The notes: a model not told the origin generated them from the letters alone. 32,282 nt of DNA from Insolitispirillum peregrinum (GCF_900156605.1 NZ_FTOA01000015.1:1-32282), one strand, 5' to 3'. Positions 24,008-32,282 are shown, counted from the stretch's first letter. A program made the numbers and translations.

Positions 24008-26119
24008 ATGAGCACGGATACCAGCTTGCCCCGCCTGCGCCGGGACCTGCGTCTGCATCAGGGGCCCCGGCTGCGAGACGGATCACCGACCCTGACCATC
24101 GAAGATCCGCTACGGGGGCACTATTTCCGCCTTGGCTGGGCCGAGGCGGAAATCCTGTCGCGCTGGGGGGACGGGAACGCGGCTTCCATGGCGGAAAAAA
24201 TTTCCGGCCAGACAACCCTGCAAATGACGGAAAGCGATGTTCTGGCCTTTGTCGATTTTCTGAAAGGCCGTCAACTGATCGAAACCGGCGGCGGGGCTGA
24301 CACGGATCGACTGATCAGGATTGCGGCATCGCAGCAGATTGGCTGGCTGCGCTGGCTGTTGCACAACTATCTTTTTCTGCGTATTCCGCTGGTTCGCCCT
24401 GATCGCTTTCTGGACCGGACCATGGGCTGGGTCCGCCCCCTGACCAGCCGGTTGTTCCTGATGGCAACCCTGATTGCCGGGCTGGCAGGGCTGGCGATGG
24501 CGGTCCGCCAGTGGGACAGTTTCCTGCATACCTTCCTGTATTTCTTCACACTGGAAGGTGCGGCGGCGGCCGGGGTTACATTGATCATGGTCAAGGTTCT
24601 GCATGAGCTTGGTCATGCCTATGCCTGTAAGCACTACGGCTGCCGGGTGCCGACCATGGGGGTGGCCCTGCTGGTGCTGTGGCCAGTCCTGTACACCGAC
24701 ACCACCGCCGCGTGGCGACTGACACAACGGCATCAGCGGCTGGTCATCGGTGCGGCGGGCATGATGACCGAACTGGTGGTCGCCGCCTGGGCGACGCTGG
24801 CGTGGAGCTTTCTGCCGGATGGCATGCTGCGCAGTGCCGCCTTTACTCTGGCCACCACCACATGGATTTTGACGCTGGCGGTGAACCTTAGCCCCCTGAT
24901 GCGCTTTGACGGCTATTTCCTGCTGTCCGACCTGTTGGATGTCCCCAATCTGCAACAGCGCGCCTTTGCCTTGGCGCGGTGGCGTTTGCGCACCGCCCTG
25001 TTCGGGGTTGACGATCCTCCGCCGGAGCATTTCGAGCCGTGGCTGCGCCTCACGTTGCTGGTCTACGCCTATGCGACGTGGATTTACCGTTTCTTCCTGT
25101 TTCTCGGTATCGCCCTGCTGGTCTACCACTTTGCCTTCAAGATGTTGGGGCTGGTTCTTTTTTCTGTCGAAATTGTCTGTTTCATCCTGTTGCCGATCCA
25201 GCGCGAGGTCCGCGACTGGTGGCACCGCCGACGGGAACTGCGCATGAACCGCCATACGTTGATCACCGGCACCTGCCTGTTGTTGTTTACAGCCTTTGTG
25301 ATCGTGCCCTGGCGCGACCGTGTCGAGGCCCCCGCCCTGCTGCGCGCCGGGCAGCAGGCCATTCTGGTGATGCCGGTCGGAGGGCAGCTGCGCGAGGTCG
25401 CCGTCACGCCGGGACAGACGGTCGCAGAGGGGCAGGTGCTGTTCCGGCTGTGGGCACCCGATCAGGAGCACGCTCTGGCCCAACTGGATCGGGAGATCGC
25501 CATCCTGCGCGATCAAAGCCGCTATCAGCACCGTGACGAGCGGGAGAATGCCCGTCAGCAGGTGGCGGGGCAGGAGCTGGAGGCCGCCCTGCGCCGCCGG
25601 GTGGCTCTGGCTGGGCAGAGGCAGCAACTGGAGGTTTCCGCAGCCTTTCAGGGCAGGGTGGCCGATATCGCCACTCCGCTGCGTCCGGGCGAATGGTTGC
25701 CGCAGGGCGAATGGCTGGCGACGGTGATCGGGCCTGACGGGGGGAAGGTCGAGGCCTTTGTCTCTGAACACGATCTGGAGCGGCTGATGCCCGGCGCCAT
25801 CGCCTGGTTCATCCCCGAGGACCCCAGCCATCCGCGCCGGGAACTGCGGGTCGAAGATATCGCCCGTACCGCCTCCCGCACTCTGGATGCGGTACCGGAA
25901 CTGGCGTCGCCGTATCAGGGCGACATCGCCGCCCATGCCGAACGCGATCACACGCTGGTGCCGACACAGGCGATGTACCGCGTTCTGCTGACGGCGGACG
26001 GTGATGCACCGGAACGCACGCTGCGCGGTACCGTCAGCATTGATGCCCGATCCAGCAGTCTGCTGGCCCAACTCTGGCGCTCGGCCCTGGCCGTGCTGGC
26101 GCGGGAACTGTCGCTGTGA
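24008..26119 (+). CDS. PqqD-like / M50 zinc metalloprotease / HlyD fusion protein
   Basis: A 703-residue polytopic protein of the 'peptide zinc metalloprotease with biotin/lipoyl domain' type. Residues about 15-95 fit the PqqD-like peptide-binding pattern (GHYFRLGWAEAEILSRWGDG, then ESDVLAFVDFLKGRQLIE). The M50 core has the zinc motif HELGH at 199-203 inside a membrane helix and the third ligand in LSPLMRFDGYFLL (D301). Further helices run to about 395, another spans about 416-434, and a HlyD-like periplasmic part with lipoyl strands and a coiled coil occupies about 440-690. Cleavage or transport of the giant neighbour's N-terminus is an inference. The stop overlaps the next gene (GTGA). Confidence 0.88.
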   Translation: MSTDTSLPRLRRDLRLHQGPRLRDGSPTLTIEDPLRGHYFRLGWAEAEILSRWGDGNAASMAEKISGQTTLQMTESDVLAFVDFLKGRQLIETGGGADTDRLIRIAASQQIGWLRWLLHNYLFLRIPLVRPDRFLDRTMGWVRPLTSRLFLMATLIAGLAGLAMAVRQWDSFLHTFLYFFTLEGAAAAGVTLIMVKVLHELGHAYACKHYGCRVPTMGVALLVLWPVLYTDTTAAWRLTQRHQRLVIGAAGMMTELVVAAWATLAWSFLPDGMLRSAAFTLATTTWILTLAVNLSPLMRFDGYFLLSDLLDVPNLQQRAFALARWRLRTALFGVDDPPPEHFEPWLRLTLLVYAYATWIYRFFLFLGIALLVYHFAFKMLGLVLFSVEIVCFILLPIQREVRDWWHRRRELRMNRHTLITGTCLLLFTAFVIVPWRDRVEAPALLRAGQQAILVMPVGGQLREVAVTPGQTVAEGQVLFRLWAPDQEHALAQLDREIAILRDQSRYQHRDERENARQQVAGQELEAALRRRVALAGQRQQLEVSAAFQGRVADIATPLRPGEWLPQGEWLATVIGPDGGKVEAFVSEHDLERLMPGAIAWFIPEDPSHPRRELRVEDIARTASRTLDAVPELASPYQGDIAAHAERDHTLVPTQAMYRVLLTADGDAPERTLRGTVSIDARSSSLLAQLWRSALAVLARELSL

Positions 26120-26823
26120 GCGGTCTGGCCGGCCTGATGTCGCCGCTGTTCCTGCTCCTCGCCTGCCTTGCCGGGGGGGGATTGGCTGGTTGGGGTGTCG
26201 CACGGGTCAGCCTCTGGCTGCCCGCAGCCATGGAGTCTGCATGGCGGGACGATGATGCATCCGACCCGGCGGTCGCAGTGCCGCCCCGTCTGTTCCATGG
26301 CCTGACGGCTTTGGTGTGCGCTCTGGCATTTGGTGCTCTGGGCCTGCGGCTGGGGGTGAGTGGCGCGCTGCCCGCAGTGATGGTGGCAACGGTGGCGCTG
26401 ATGACGCTGGCGATCATTGACTGGAATCACCACCTGTTGCCGGACGTTATCGTTTATCCGTTGCTGGCCCTGGGGCTGCTGGTGAATGCGCTGGGGGTGT
26501 TGATCCCGTTGCAGGATGCCATGACCGGGGCTGTTGTCGGATATGGCAGTCTCTGGATCGTATCACGCGCATACCGGCTGGTTTTCAAGGTGACTGGCAT
26601 GGGCGATGGTGACCTGAAGCTCTTTGCCGCACTTGGGGCGTGGCTCGGCTGGCAGGCCCTGTTGCCGCTCGCCCTTGCCGCTGCCGTGATGGCGGTGGCC
26701 TGTTCACTGGGGTGCCGTTTTCTCCGGGGGGACAGACGCACAGCAGACAGCCTGTTGCCCTATGGCTCATATCTGGCTGTTGCAGGGTGGATTTTGCTGG
26801 CGGGCGGGGGCCTGGAACAATGA
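26116..26823 (+). CDS. PilD-like A24 prepilin peptidase lacking the N-terminal Cys domain
   Basis: A 235-residue membrane aspartyl protease. Catalytic motifs are IIDWNHHLLPD (D102) and GMGDGDLKL (D164), followed by a C-terminal LLPYGSYLAV like the PilD family. Residues 20-45 (GGGLAGWGVARVSLWLPAAMESAWR) resemble the start of PilD, but the CxxC zinc/methylase segment is missing. It begins with GTG overlapping the M50 stop; an in-frame ATG at 26137 is an alternative. As the second A24 peptidase of the locus it could process the pseudopilins, or a substrate outside the window. Confidence 0.87.
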   Translation: MSGLAGLMSPLFLLLACLAGGGLAGWGVARVSLWLPAAMESAWRDDDASDPAVAVPPRLFHGLTALVCALAFGALGLRLGVSGALPAVMVATVALMTLAIIDWNHHLLPDVIVYPLLALGLLVNALGVLIPLQDAMTGAVVGYGSLWIVSRAYRLVFKVTGMGDGDLKLFAALGAWLGWQALLPLALAAAVMAVACSLGCRFLRGDRRTADSLLPYGSYLAVAGWILLAGGGLEQ

Positions 26824-26824
26824 A

Positions 26825-26848
26825 CGCAAAACCGGCACCAGTTTTGCG
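26825..26848. terminator. Hairpin between convergent genes, candidate bidirectional terminator
   Basis: CGCAAAAC (26825-26832) pairs with GTTTTGCG (26841-26848) around an 8-base loop, in the 34-base gap where the + strand secretion unit and the - strand che operon converge. Flanks are only mildly T/A-rich, so efficiency is uncertain. Confidence 0.55.
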
Positions 26849-26857
26849 CTCACTGCT

Positions 26858-28666
26858 TTAGAAAAGAAAATCCGAGATATCGACATCGGCAGGATTGCCG
26901 GATGGCGACGGCGGTGCGGCGGGTGCTGGCTGTGCCGGAGTACCGTCCAGCACTTCTCCCAGCAGGGCCGCATGTACCCCCCGCTCGCTGAGCATGGTGT
27001 AATGGTCGCGCAGGAAGGACAGCAGGGTCTGCTGTTCATTCTGCGGGTCGCCGTCACTGGGGTAATGCACCGTTTTCCGGTCCACGGCCTGCAAATTGAG
27101 CAGCACCTTTTGCAGGGTTGTCTGCAAGCGTGACCGTAACGTAAATGTGTCGAGGGTCTGGTCGATGAACAGGCCCAGGTCGTGGGCCTGTTGCTGGATC
27201 ATGCTCAGGTCGCGCGCCGACTTGCTGCCGACTTCATCAAGGGAATCGATGGATTTGGTGAGGAGCTTGTCGAGATGACCAATCAGGACGCCATCACCGC
27301 TTTTCTCGTGGCTTTCAAGGACCATCGTCTCGTGGCTGATCACCCCCAGACAGTCGGAAATGCGGGTGGCGGTGATCCGGGTCTGGCGGGCACTGCCCTG
27401 CAACTCGCCTGCCACCACATTCAACGACCGCCCCCGGCTGCCAATGCTGCCGCATTTCAGCGAGGCATTGAGGCCGATCAGGTGCATCTCGGCATCAATG
27501 TCATGGATGGCTCGCAGGGTCTGCGCCATCGCATCGGCCATGCTGCGCACCCGCAACAGGCTTTCATCGGTTTCCTGCCGGGCCCGTCGGTAATGTTCGA
27601 GAATGGTTTCGGTCTGTTGCAGATCCCGTTCCATTTCAAGCAGAAAGCCGCCATTGTCCTGTTGATCGGCCCCGTGCAGGAACCGCACCTGTTCCTGGAC
27701 CCCGTTCATCAGGGCGGCGAGACGGCGCAAATTGTGCTCGATATCGCCCACCCGGCTGTCCAGCTCTTGACGGATGGCCTGAACCTGATGGGTTTGCAGC
27801 CTGCTGACCAGATGGCACAACCGGCCAATCTGGGCGGCGGACAGCGGCAGGTCGGTCTGTTCGCCCTTCATGATGCGGTCAACGGTCTCAACGGCCTGTT
27901 CGATATGTTCCAGTCGTTGCCGGATGATGTCACCGACCTGCAGGCCTGCGACCACCAGCCCGATGGCTTCGTCGGCCTGACGGAGAACCCACGACAGGGA
28001 TTCGATGGTGTGGCGGGCACCTTCCTGACGGTCGCGCAGGGCCCGAACAGCCTCGCTCAGACGGTGGCTGATGGCATCAAGCTGGGAGCGGTGTTGCCCA
28101 TGAAATTCTGTCTGCAGGGCAATCGAGCGGGCCAGCAGGGCGCGCAGATCGTTCAGGGTGCGCAGGATGTTCTGCACCGTATCGCTGCCTCGCCCGACCA
28201 GACTGCCGATCTCGCGGGTGAAAACGCTGAAATCAATTCCCAGATCGGCCACCAGTGCCGCTTCGATCCGGGCGTTGATCGACAGCATCTTGACGTGCGA
28301 GATGACCTTGACCTGTTCGGTCAGGGCGTGCTGGATGTCGGCAGCGGCCTGGTCGATCCGTTGCAGGCCCAGATTCTGTTCGCTGCGGTCAGACAGCAAC
28401 CGGTTCAGCGATTGCAGGTCCTGTTCCAGCTGGGAAATGGTTGATAACAGCCAGTCGGCATTGAACATGCCAATCAGGTCGCCAGCGGTGGCCGTCAGGC
28501 TGCGCACCGTGGTGCGGGCTTCGGACAGGCTTTGCCCGATGGACAGGCAGTCCTGTTCGCACGGTCCGTACAGCTGGCGCAGATCCCCCATGATTGCGGC
28601 CAGGGTGGCATCAAGGTCCGGCAACGTGCTGGTCGTCAGGGAGCGGGTGACGGGGGACAGGCTCAT
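26858..28666 (-). CDS. Soluble MCP-like protein with two divergent receptor-tip segments
   Basis: A 602-residue, helix-rich cytoplasmic protein without membrane segments or HAMP domain. Two stretches align to the MCP signalling tip: residues about 118-165 (ISHVKMLSINARIEAAL, then FSVFTREIGSLV) and 388-435 (IDAEMHLIGLNASLKCG, then RSLNVVAGELQGSARQT), but the conserved EAARAGExGRGF core is altered in both. Between them lies LQVGDIIRQRLEHIEQAVE (242-260), a motif seen in chemotaxis-associated proteins. It ends DVDISDFLF after a Pro/Ala linker; no CheR-docking pentapeptide is evident. AAGGAGG overlaps the cheD stop codon. It is the last gene of the che operon; its role is unknown. Confidence 0.75.
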   Translation of the reverse strand: MSLSPVTRSLTTSTLPDLDATLAAIMGDLRQLYGPCEQDCLSIGQSLSEARTTVRSLTATAGDLIGMFNADWLLSTISQLEQDLQSLNRLLSDRSEQNLGLQRIDQAAADIQHALTEQVKVISHVKMLSINARIEAALVADLGIDFSVFTREIGSLVGRGSDTVQNILRTLNDLRALLARSIALQTEFHGQHRSQLDAISHRLSEAVRALRDRQEGARHTIESLSWVLRQADEAIGLVVAGLQVGDIIRQRLEHIEQAVETVDRIMKGEQTDLPLSAAQIGRLCHLVSRLQTHQVQAIRQELDSRVGDIEHNLRRLAALMNGVQEQVRFLHGADQQDNGGFLLEMERDLQQTETILEHYRRARQETDESLLRVRSMADAMAQTLRAIHDIDAEMHLIGLNASLKCGSIGSRGRSLNVVAGELQGSARQTRITATRISDCLGVISHETMVLESHEKSGDGVLIGHLDKLLTKSIDSLDEVGSKSARDLSMIQQQAHDLGLFIDQTLDTFTLRSRLQTTLQKVLLNLQAVDRKTVHYPSDGDPQNEQQTLLSFLRDHYTMLSERGVHAALLGEVLDGTPAQPAPAAPPSPSGNPADVDISDFLF

Positions 28667-28675
28667 GGAACCTCC

Positions 28676-29266
28676 TTATCGGACAGCGGCCAGGGGGAGG
28701 GCCGGGCGAACGGTCTGAACCGGACGCACCCACACATCACCGGTCGCCGTCACCATTTTCAGCATCATGCCACGAGGATTCATCACCAGTTCGCGGACCA
28801 CTGGCAAGCGGTGTTCTGCCAGCAGGGTTCGGGCGATTGCCACATTGGCCTGACCGACATGCGGGCGCGGCCCTGCCGTGGGGTGTTCAGGATCGTCGCG
28901 TTCGGGCAGGGACAACACGGAATTGCCACCAAACAGCTTCACCTGCAGGGTCCGGCGCCGGGCCCCCAGGGCCTCCAGACGGGCCAGCAGGGTATGGAGG
29001 GCTCCGGCTGCGGCGCGCGTTGACAGGGGATCATGGGCAGGGGAGCGCGGAATGGCAAAATGATTCATCCCGCCAATGCCGGTCAGCGGGTCAAACAGGC
29101 ACATCGCCACGCATGATCCCAGAATGGTGGTGATGACATGCGGGGTGGCCGAGGCGAACACTTCGCCGGGATGCAAAAAGGAAGATGGCAGGTGGTGTTC
29201 CAACCCGCTTTCAGGCGACAGGGAGCACAGGGTCGGGGCGGTGGCAGACATATCGGTTTCATCCAT
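28676..29266 (-). CDS. cheD: Chemoreceptor glutamine deamidase CheD
   Basis: A 196-residue enzyme that deamidates glutamines of chemoreceptors. The catalytic Cys lies in [10 protein letters not shown] (C52) and the His in GGMNHF (H69); their 17-residue separation is the same as in the characterised Thermotoga CheD (C27/H44). The [10 protein letters not shown]-like segment ([11 protein letters not shown]) and the [18 protein letters not shown] region also match. The ATG at 29266 overlaps the cheB end by 8 bases; ATG 29251 is an alternative and neither has a strong ribosome site. Confidence 0.93.
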   Translation of the reverse strand: MDETDMSATAPTLCSLSPESGLEHHLPSSFLHPGEVFASATPHVITTILGSCVAMCLFDPLTGIGGMNHFAIPRSPAHDPLSTRAAAGALHTLLARLEALGARRRTLQVKLFGGNSVLSLPERDDPEHPTAGPRPHVGQANVAIARTLLAEHRLPVVRELVMNPRGMMLKMVTATGDVWVRPVQTVRPALPLAAVR

Positions 29267-30374
29267 GGTGAGGCCGGGAAGACCCCGCAGACAGACGCAT
29301 GATGGCGGCGGGTATCGCCGACAGCGACAGGCTTTCGGTAACGGCCCCCAGTTTTACGGCTTCCTTTGGCATTCCGTAAACAATACAGGACTTTTCGTCT
29401 TCGGCGATGGTATGGGCACCGGCCTGATACATTTCCAGCATGCCGCGTGCCCCGTCATCGCCCATTCCGGTCAGCAGCACCCCAAGGGCATTGCTGCCGG
29501 CACAGCGCGAGGCCGAACGGAACAGCACGTCCACCGATGGCCGGTGGCGGCTGACCAGTGGGCCGTCGCGCACCTCGACCGAATAGCGGGCACCGTTGCG
29601 TCGCAGCAGCGTATGGTGGTTTCCCGGCGCAATCAGGGCCTGCCCGCGCAACACCGGATCACCATTTTCGGCTTCCTTGACCCTGATCGCGCACAGGCCG
29701 TCGAGGCGATTGGCAAAGGCACGGGTGAAATGTTCCGGCATGTGCTGGACGATCACAATGCCGGGGCAGTCGGCGGGCAGGGCGGTCAACAGCACCCGCA
29801 GGGCATCGGTTCCCCCGGTCGAGGCCCCGATGCACACCACCTTGTCGGTGGTCACCTTGACGCCCCCCGCCACCGATGCAGGCGGCAAGACCGCATCGGC
29901 GGTCAGTTTTTCCGTCGGCACCATTTGCCGCAGGCGCCTCAGCCGCTGGACATCGGTCTGGGCTGCGGCCTTGACCGCATCGCGGATGGCAATACCCGAT
30001 TCCATCAGGAACTGACGGGTGCCAACCTTTGGCTTGGCAATGACGTCAACGGCTCCCGCCTCGATGGCCTGCATGGCAACGTCACTGCCTTCCTCGGCCA
30101 GTGAGGAACAGATGATCACCGGCAGGGGATGCTGTTCCATCAGTCTTCCGAGGAAGGTCAGGCCATCCATGCGGGGCATTTCCAGGTCCAGCGTGATGAC
30201 GTCGGGAATGTCCGTCTGCATGCGGCGGGCGGCGGCATAGGGATCACCAGCAGTGCCGATCACCTCGATTTCCGGGTCTTCGGACAGCAGGCTGGCCATC
30301 GTTTCCCGCACCGAAGCAGAATCATCAATGACCAGAACCCTGATCCGGCGTGATGCACGGGATGTGGACGACAT
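29259..30374 (-). CDS. cheB: Chemotaxis methylesterase/response regulator CheB
   Basis: A 371-residue two-domain protein. The receiver domain (about 11-125) has the acidic pair D17/D18, phospho-acceptor D63 in [12 protein letters not shown] and K114. The methylesterase domain (about 175-365) has the catalytic Ser in IGASTGG (S185), His in VQHMPEHF (H211) and Asp in LTGMGDDG. It removes methyl groups from receptors and can deamidate them. I start at 30374, where AGGGA lies upstream; the ATG at 30404 would run into cheR. Confidence 0.95.
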   Translation of the reverse strand: MSSTSRASRRIRVLVIDDSASVRETMASLLSEDPEIEVIGTAGDPYAAARRMQTDIPDVITLDLEMPRMDGLTFLGRLMEQHPLPVIICSSLAEEGSDVAMQAIEAGAVDVIAKPKVGTRQFLMESGIAIRDAVKAAAQTDVQRLRRLRQMVPTEKLTADAVLPPASVAGGVKVTTDKVVCIGASTGGTDALRVLLTALPADCPGIVIVQHMPEHFTRAFANRLDGLCAIRVKEAENGDPVLRGQALIAPGNHHTLLRRNGARYSVEVRDGPLVSRHRPSVDVLFRSASRCAGSNALGVLLTGMGDDGARGMLEMYQAGAHTIAEDEKSCIVYGMPKEAVKLGAVTESLSLSAIPAAIMRLSAGSSRPHHG

Positions 30375-30390
30375 GGCATTTCCCTGCTGG

Positions 30391-31266
30391 CTATAGGCGA
30401 ACATACGTTGATGGTGCGACGGATTTTACCGGCAATGACAGCCCGTTCAGCGTTTCCGAGTGACTGACAAACAGGTACCCACCCGGAACAATGTGCTTAC
30501 ATATCGACTCAAGAACAAGCTGCTGCGTTTCCTTGCTGAAATAAATCAATACATTGCGACAGAACACGATGTCAAAGGGGCGGTCGGACGGACTGCCGCC
30601 TTCCATAAGGTTCAGATGCCCCCAGCGGGTACGCGCCCGCAATTCCGGCGCAATCCTGATCGTTTCGTCGCTGCTGGTGCGCGGACGCAGCAGGTATTTG
30701 TGACGCAGGGCGGTGGGGACCGGTTCGATCACCTCGTGGTGATAAACGGCACGGGCGGCATCCTGCAGCACATTGGTATCAATGTCGGTGCCATGGATCA
30801 TGAACGGCAGGTTGCCATGGGTTTCGTTCCATTCCGCCAGCACCATGGCCAGCGTATAGACCTCCATGCCGGTCGAGCAGGCCGCACTCCAGGCCATCAG
30901 CGGCAGTGCGCTGTTGTAATGCCGTCGGCTGTGCAGGTCCGGCAAGGCCACCTCGGTCAGAAAGTCGAAATGGCTGGGCTCGCGGAAAAATTCGGTCTTG
31001 TTGGTGGTCAGGGCGTTGATGAAATGCGGCATTTCGGCTTCCGCCTGCTCGTTGGTGAGCAGGAAGTCGCAATAGTCGCGCAAGGTGGCAATCTTTAATG
31101 CCCGCAGGCGCCGTTGCAGGCGATGGGCGACCAGCGCCATCTTGTGCTGAGGCAGATTGATCCCCGCCCGCCGTTCGATCAGATCCGCCAGACGACGGAA
31201 ATCGACCGTGCGCAACACCATCGCCGGATCATTGGTGGTATCGTGGTAAGCCTCCTGGGGCTGCAT
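30391..31266 (-). CDS. cheR: Chemoreceptor methyltransferase CheR
   Basis: A 291-residue SAM-dependent enzyme that methylates receptor glutamates. The N-terminal helical domain (about 20-85) is followed by [13 protein letters not shown] (88-100), the SAM loop [15 protein letters not shown] (127-141), GTDIDTNVL (159-167) and [15 protein letters not shown] (232-246), all classic CheR motifs. The ATG at 31266 was chosen because AGGAGG (31272-31277 on the complement) lies 5 bases before it, within the last codons of cheW; the longer frame would lie inside cheW. Confidence 0.95.
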   Translation of the reverse strand: MQPQEAYHDTTNDPAMVLRTVDFRRLADLIERRAGINLPQHKMALVAHRLQRRLRALKIATLRDYCDFLLTNEQAEAEMPHFINALTTNKTEFFREPSHFDFLTEVALPDLHSRRHYNSALPLMAWSAACSTGMEVYTLAMVLAEWNETHGNLPFMIHGTDIDTNVLQDAARAVYHHEVIEPVPTALRHKYLLRPRTSSDETIRIAPELRARTRWGHLNLMEGGSPSDRPFDIVFCRNVLIYFSKETQQLVLESICKHIVPGGYLFVSHSETLNGLSLPVKSVAPSTYVRL

Positions 31267-31267
31267 G

Positions 31268-31801
31268 CTAGCCTCCTGACTGGGGGAGCAGGGCCGGGGA
31301 GGGGGCCGCCGACAGGGCCGGGGGCAGATCATCGGCATCGAACAGGCTGTTGACATCCAGCACGATCACCAGCGCGCCGTTCCGCCGTCCCAGCCCGACC
31401 ACCGCCTGTGATTGCCACGCCATGCCGATGTCTGGCGGCGGGTCTACGTTGGTCTGGTCCAGTTCGGTGACTTCAAACACCCGGTCGGCCAGAATTCCGA
31501 CCCGGCGCAGGGATCCGTCCCGGATCAGGTCCAGCACCACGATACGCGTCTGCGGAGTCTCTTCGGTCGCGGACAGGCCAAACTTCAGCCGCAGGTCAAA
31601 CACCGGAATGGCCCGCCTGCGCACATCAATCATTCCCCGCACCACCGCCGGCATGTTGGGAATGCGGATGAACGGCTGAACATCCAGGACTTCCTGCACC
31701 TGCGCCACCGCAATGGCAATGGTTTCGCTGGCAATCCCGATGGTGACATATTGCCGATCAACCCCGATCGGCGCGGCGGAAAGGGAACGTTCCTGTGACA
31801 T
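31268..31801 (-). CDS. cheW: Chemotaxis coupling protein CheW
   Basis: A 177-residue CheW-domain protein. VDRQYVTIGIASETIAIAV at about 14-32, IRIPNMPAVVRGMIDVRRRAIPVFDLR at about 45-71 and the C-terminal VVGLGRRNGALVIVLDVNSLF are typical. It bridges chemoreceptors and CheA. I start at 31801 (MSQERS) because AGGAGCC lies upstream; the frame opens at 31840 but would begin in the stem-loop region. A Pro/Ala-rich tail follows the domain. It is a close paralog of the fragment at 1-198. Confidence 0.92.
   Translation of the reverse strand: MSQERSLSAAPIGVDRQYVTIGIASETIAIAVAQVQEVLDVQPFIRIPNMPAVVRGMIDVRRRAIPVFDLRLKFGLSATEETPQTRIVVLDLIRDGSLRRVGILADRVFEVTELDQTNVDPPPDIGMAWQSQAVVGLGRRNGALVIVLDVNSLFDADDLPPALSAAPSPALLPQSGG
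31323..31489 (-). repeat. Right arm of the cheW inverted repeat
   Basis: Reverse complement of this segment aligns without gaps to bases 1-167; 146 of 167 bases are identical by hand count. The similarity fades beyond the conserved CheW core into different C-terminal tails. Confidence 0.9.
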
Positions 31802-31831
31802 GGTGGTTCGGCTCCTGTCATAACACGGGAA

Positions 31832-31886
31832 GGAAGCCATGCTGCCCGCTGACCCCGTTGCACGCGGTCATTGCATCATGGCTTCC
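31832..31886 (-). promoter_or_regulatory. Long-range stem-loop between MCP and cheW genes
   Basis: GGAAGCCATG (31832-31841) and CATGGCTTCC (31877-31886) are exact 10-bp inverted copies around a 35-base loop that includes a smaller GACC/GGTC pairing. It fills most of the 94-base gap between the MCP stop and the cheW start on the - strand. It could attenuate or process the transcript, or be a protein-binding site. Confidence 0.5.
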
Positions 31887-31895
31887 AACACACCG

Positions 31896-32282
31896 TCAGT
31901 ACCGTTGATAACGGGTGTCCAGATCGTCTTCAAGATCAAGAACGATACCACCCTTGCCGCTGGCTGCTGCCGGGGTGCGCCGGGGTGCCGTTGCCGCCGC
32001 CTTTTTCGCTGGTGTCGCCAAGGGCCTGACGCGCGCTGCCCCGCTGCCTGCCTTTTCAATCACGAAGAAGGCCATGGTGCTTTCCAGTTGCTGCGCCTGC
32101 GCCGCCAGTTCTTCGGAAGTTGCCGACATTTCTTCCGAGGCGCTGGCGTTTTGCTGCGTCACCTGATCCAGTTGGCGGATGGCGGTGTTGATCTGTTCGA
32201 CACCGACGTTCTGTTCACGGGCGGCAGCACTGATTTCTTCGACCAGTTCGGCCGTCCGGCGGATGTCCGGCACCAGCTTGCC
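31896..32282 (-). CDS. Methyl-accepting chemotaxis protein, C-terminal part (5' end outside window)
   Basis: An open frame of 128 residues that runs off the right edge. It starts inside the receptor's C-terminal signalling helix ([22 protein letters not shown], then [28 protein letters not shown]), the adaptation region of MCPs where Gln/Glu methylation sites lie. After [13 protein letters not shown] a basic Ala/Pro-rich linker and an acidic end ([14 protein letters not shown]) follow; this tail could be a tether for CheR/CheB. It heads the visible che operon. The sensor part cannot be seen. Confidence 0.92.
   Translation of the reverse strand, partial: GKLVPDIRRTAELVEEISAAAREQNVGVEQINTAIRQLDQVTQQNASASEEMSATSEELAAQAQQLESTMAFFVIEKAGSGAARVRPLATPAKKAAATAPRRTPAAASGKGGIVLDLEDDLDTRYQRY

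Noticed and set aside
27182-28444. 420-residue + frame opposite the MCP-like gene
   Set aside because: Complement of a helix-rich gene that has a strong ribosome-binding site and MCP-like signatures; the + frame has no such support.

Overview
The window is GC-rich, densely packed DNA, most likely from an alphaproteobacterium of the Rhodospirillales type. That assignment is inferred from the Caulobacter-like cpa/tad gene content and order, the TTAA-type promoter boxes and the che gene set; no rRNA or tRNA is present to confirm it. Three blocks are visible: a complete Flp/Tad pilus locus, a giant repeat protein with its own export genes, and a chemotaxis operon on the opposite strand.

Left edge (1-605): the 3' end of a cheW gene, then about 400 bases without a gene that hold several hairpins, a probable terminator and the promoter of the pilus operon. 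From 606 to 11279, all on the + strand, lies the Tad assembly machine: flp pilin, prepilin peptidase (tadV/cpaA), cpaB, cpaC secretin, cpaD lipoprotein, cpaE/tadZ, cpaF/tadA ATPase, tadB, tadC, tadD and two TadE/F-type pseudopilins. Two gaps inside this operon (cpaD-cpaE and tadC-tadD) each carry a tandem doublet of a roughly 41-42 bp palindromic element. A second promoter-like gap (11280-11416) precedes tadG. It has the same arrangement of TTAA boxes as the flp promoter, which suggests that one regulator, plausibly CtrA, controls both units.

From tadG onward genes are again tightly packed on the + strand: tadG (with a vWA domain that has lost its metal site), a 2350-residue surface or adhesin-like protein, a TolC-like outer-membrane lipoprotein, a small HlyD-type adaptor, a GAF-like/TM/HlyD protein, a PqqD-like/M50 metalloprotease/HlyD fusion, and a second prepilin peptidase without the N-terminal zinc-cysteine domain. 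No ABC transporter and no RTX repeats are present. The inferred picture is an export route without an ABC ATPase, dedicated to a large protein marked by an N-terminal LESRMMFDAA motif and wired to Tad pilus expression. This is the most interesting part of the window.

Right block (26858-32282, - strand): a chemotaxis operon read right to left: MCP C-terminus (cut by the window edge), cheW, cheR, cheB, cheD and a soluble MCP-like protein with two divergent receptor tips. The right-hand cheW and the left-edge cheW fragment are close paralogs in inverted orientation (146 of 167 bases identical by hand count), so the pilus/adhesin block is bracketed by a short inverted repeat.
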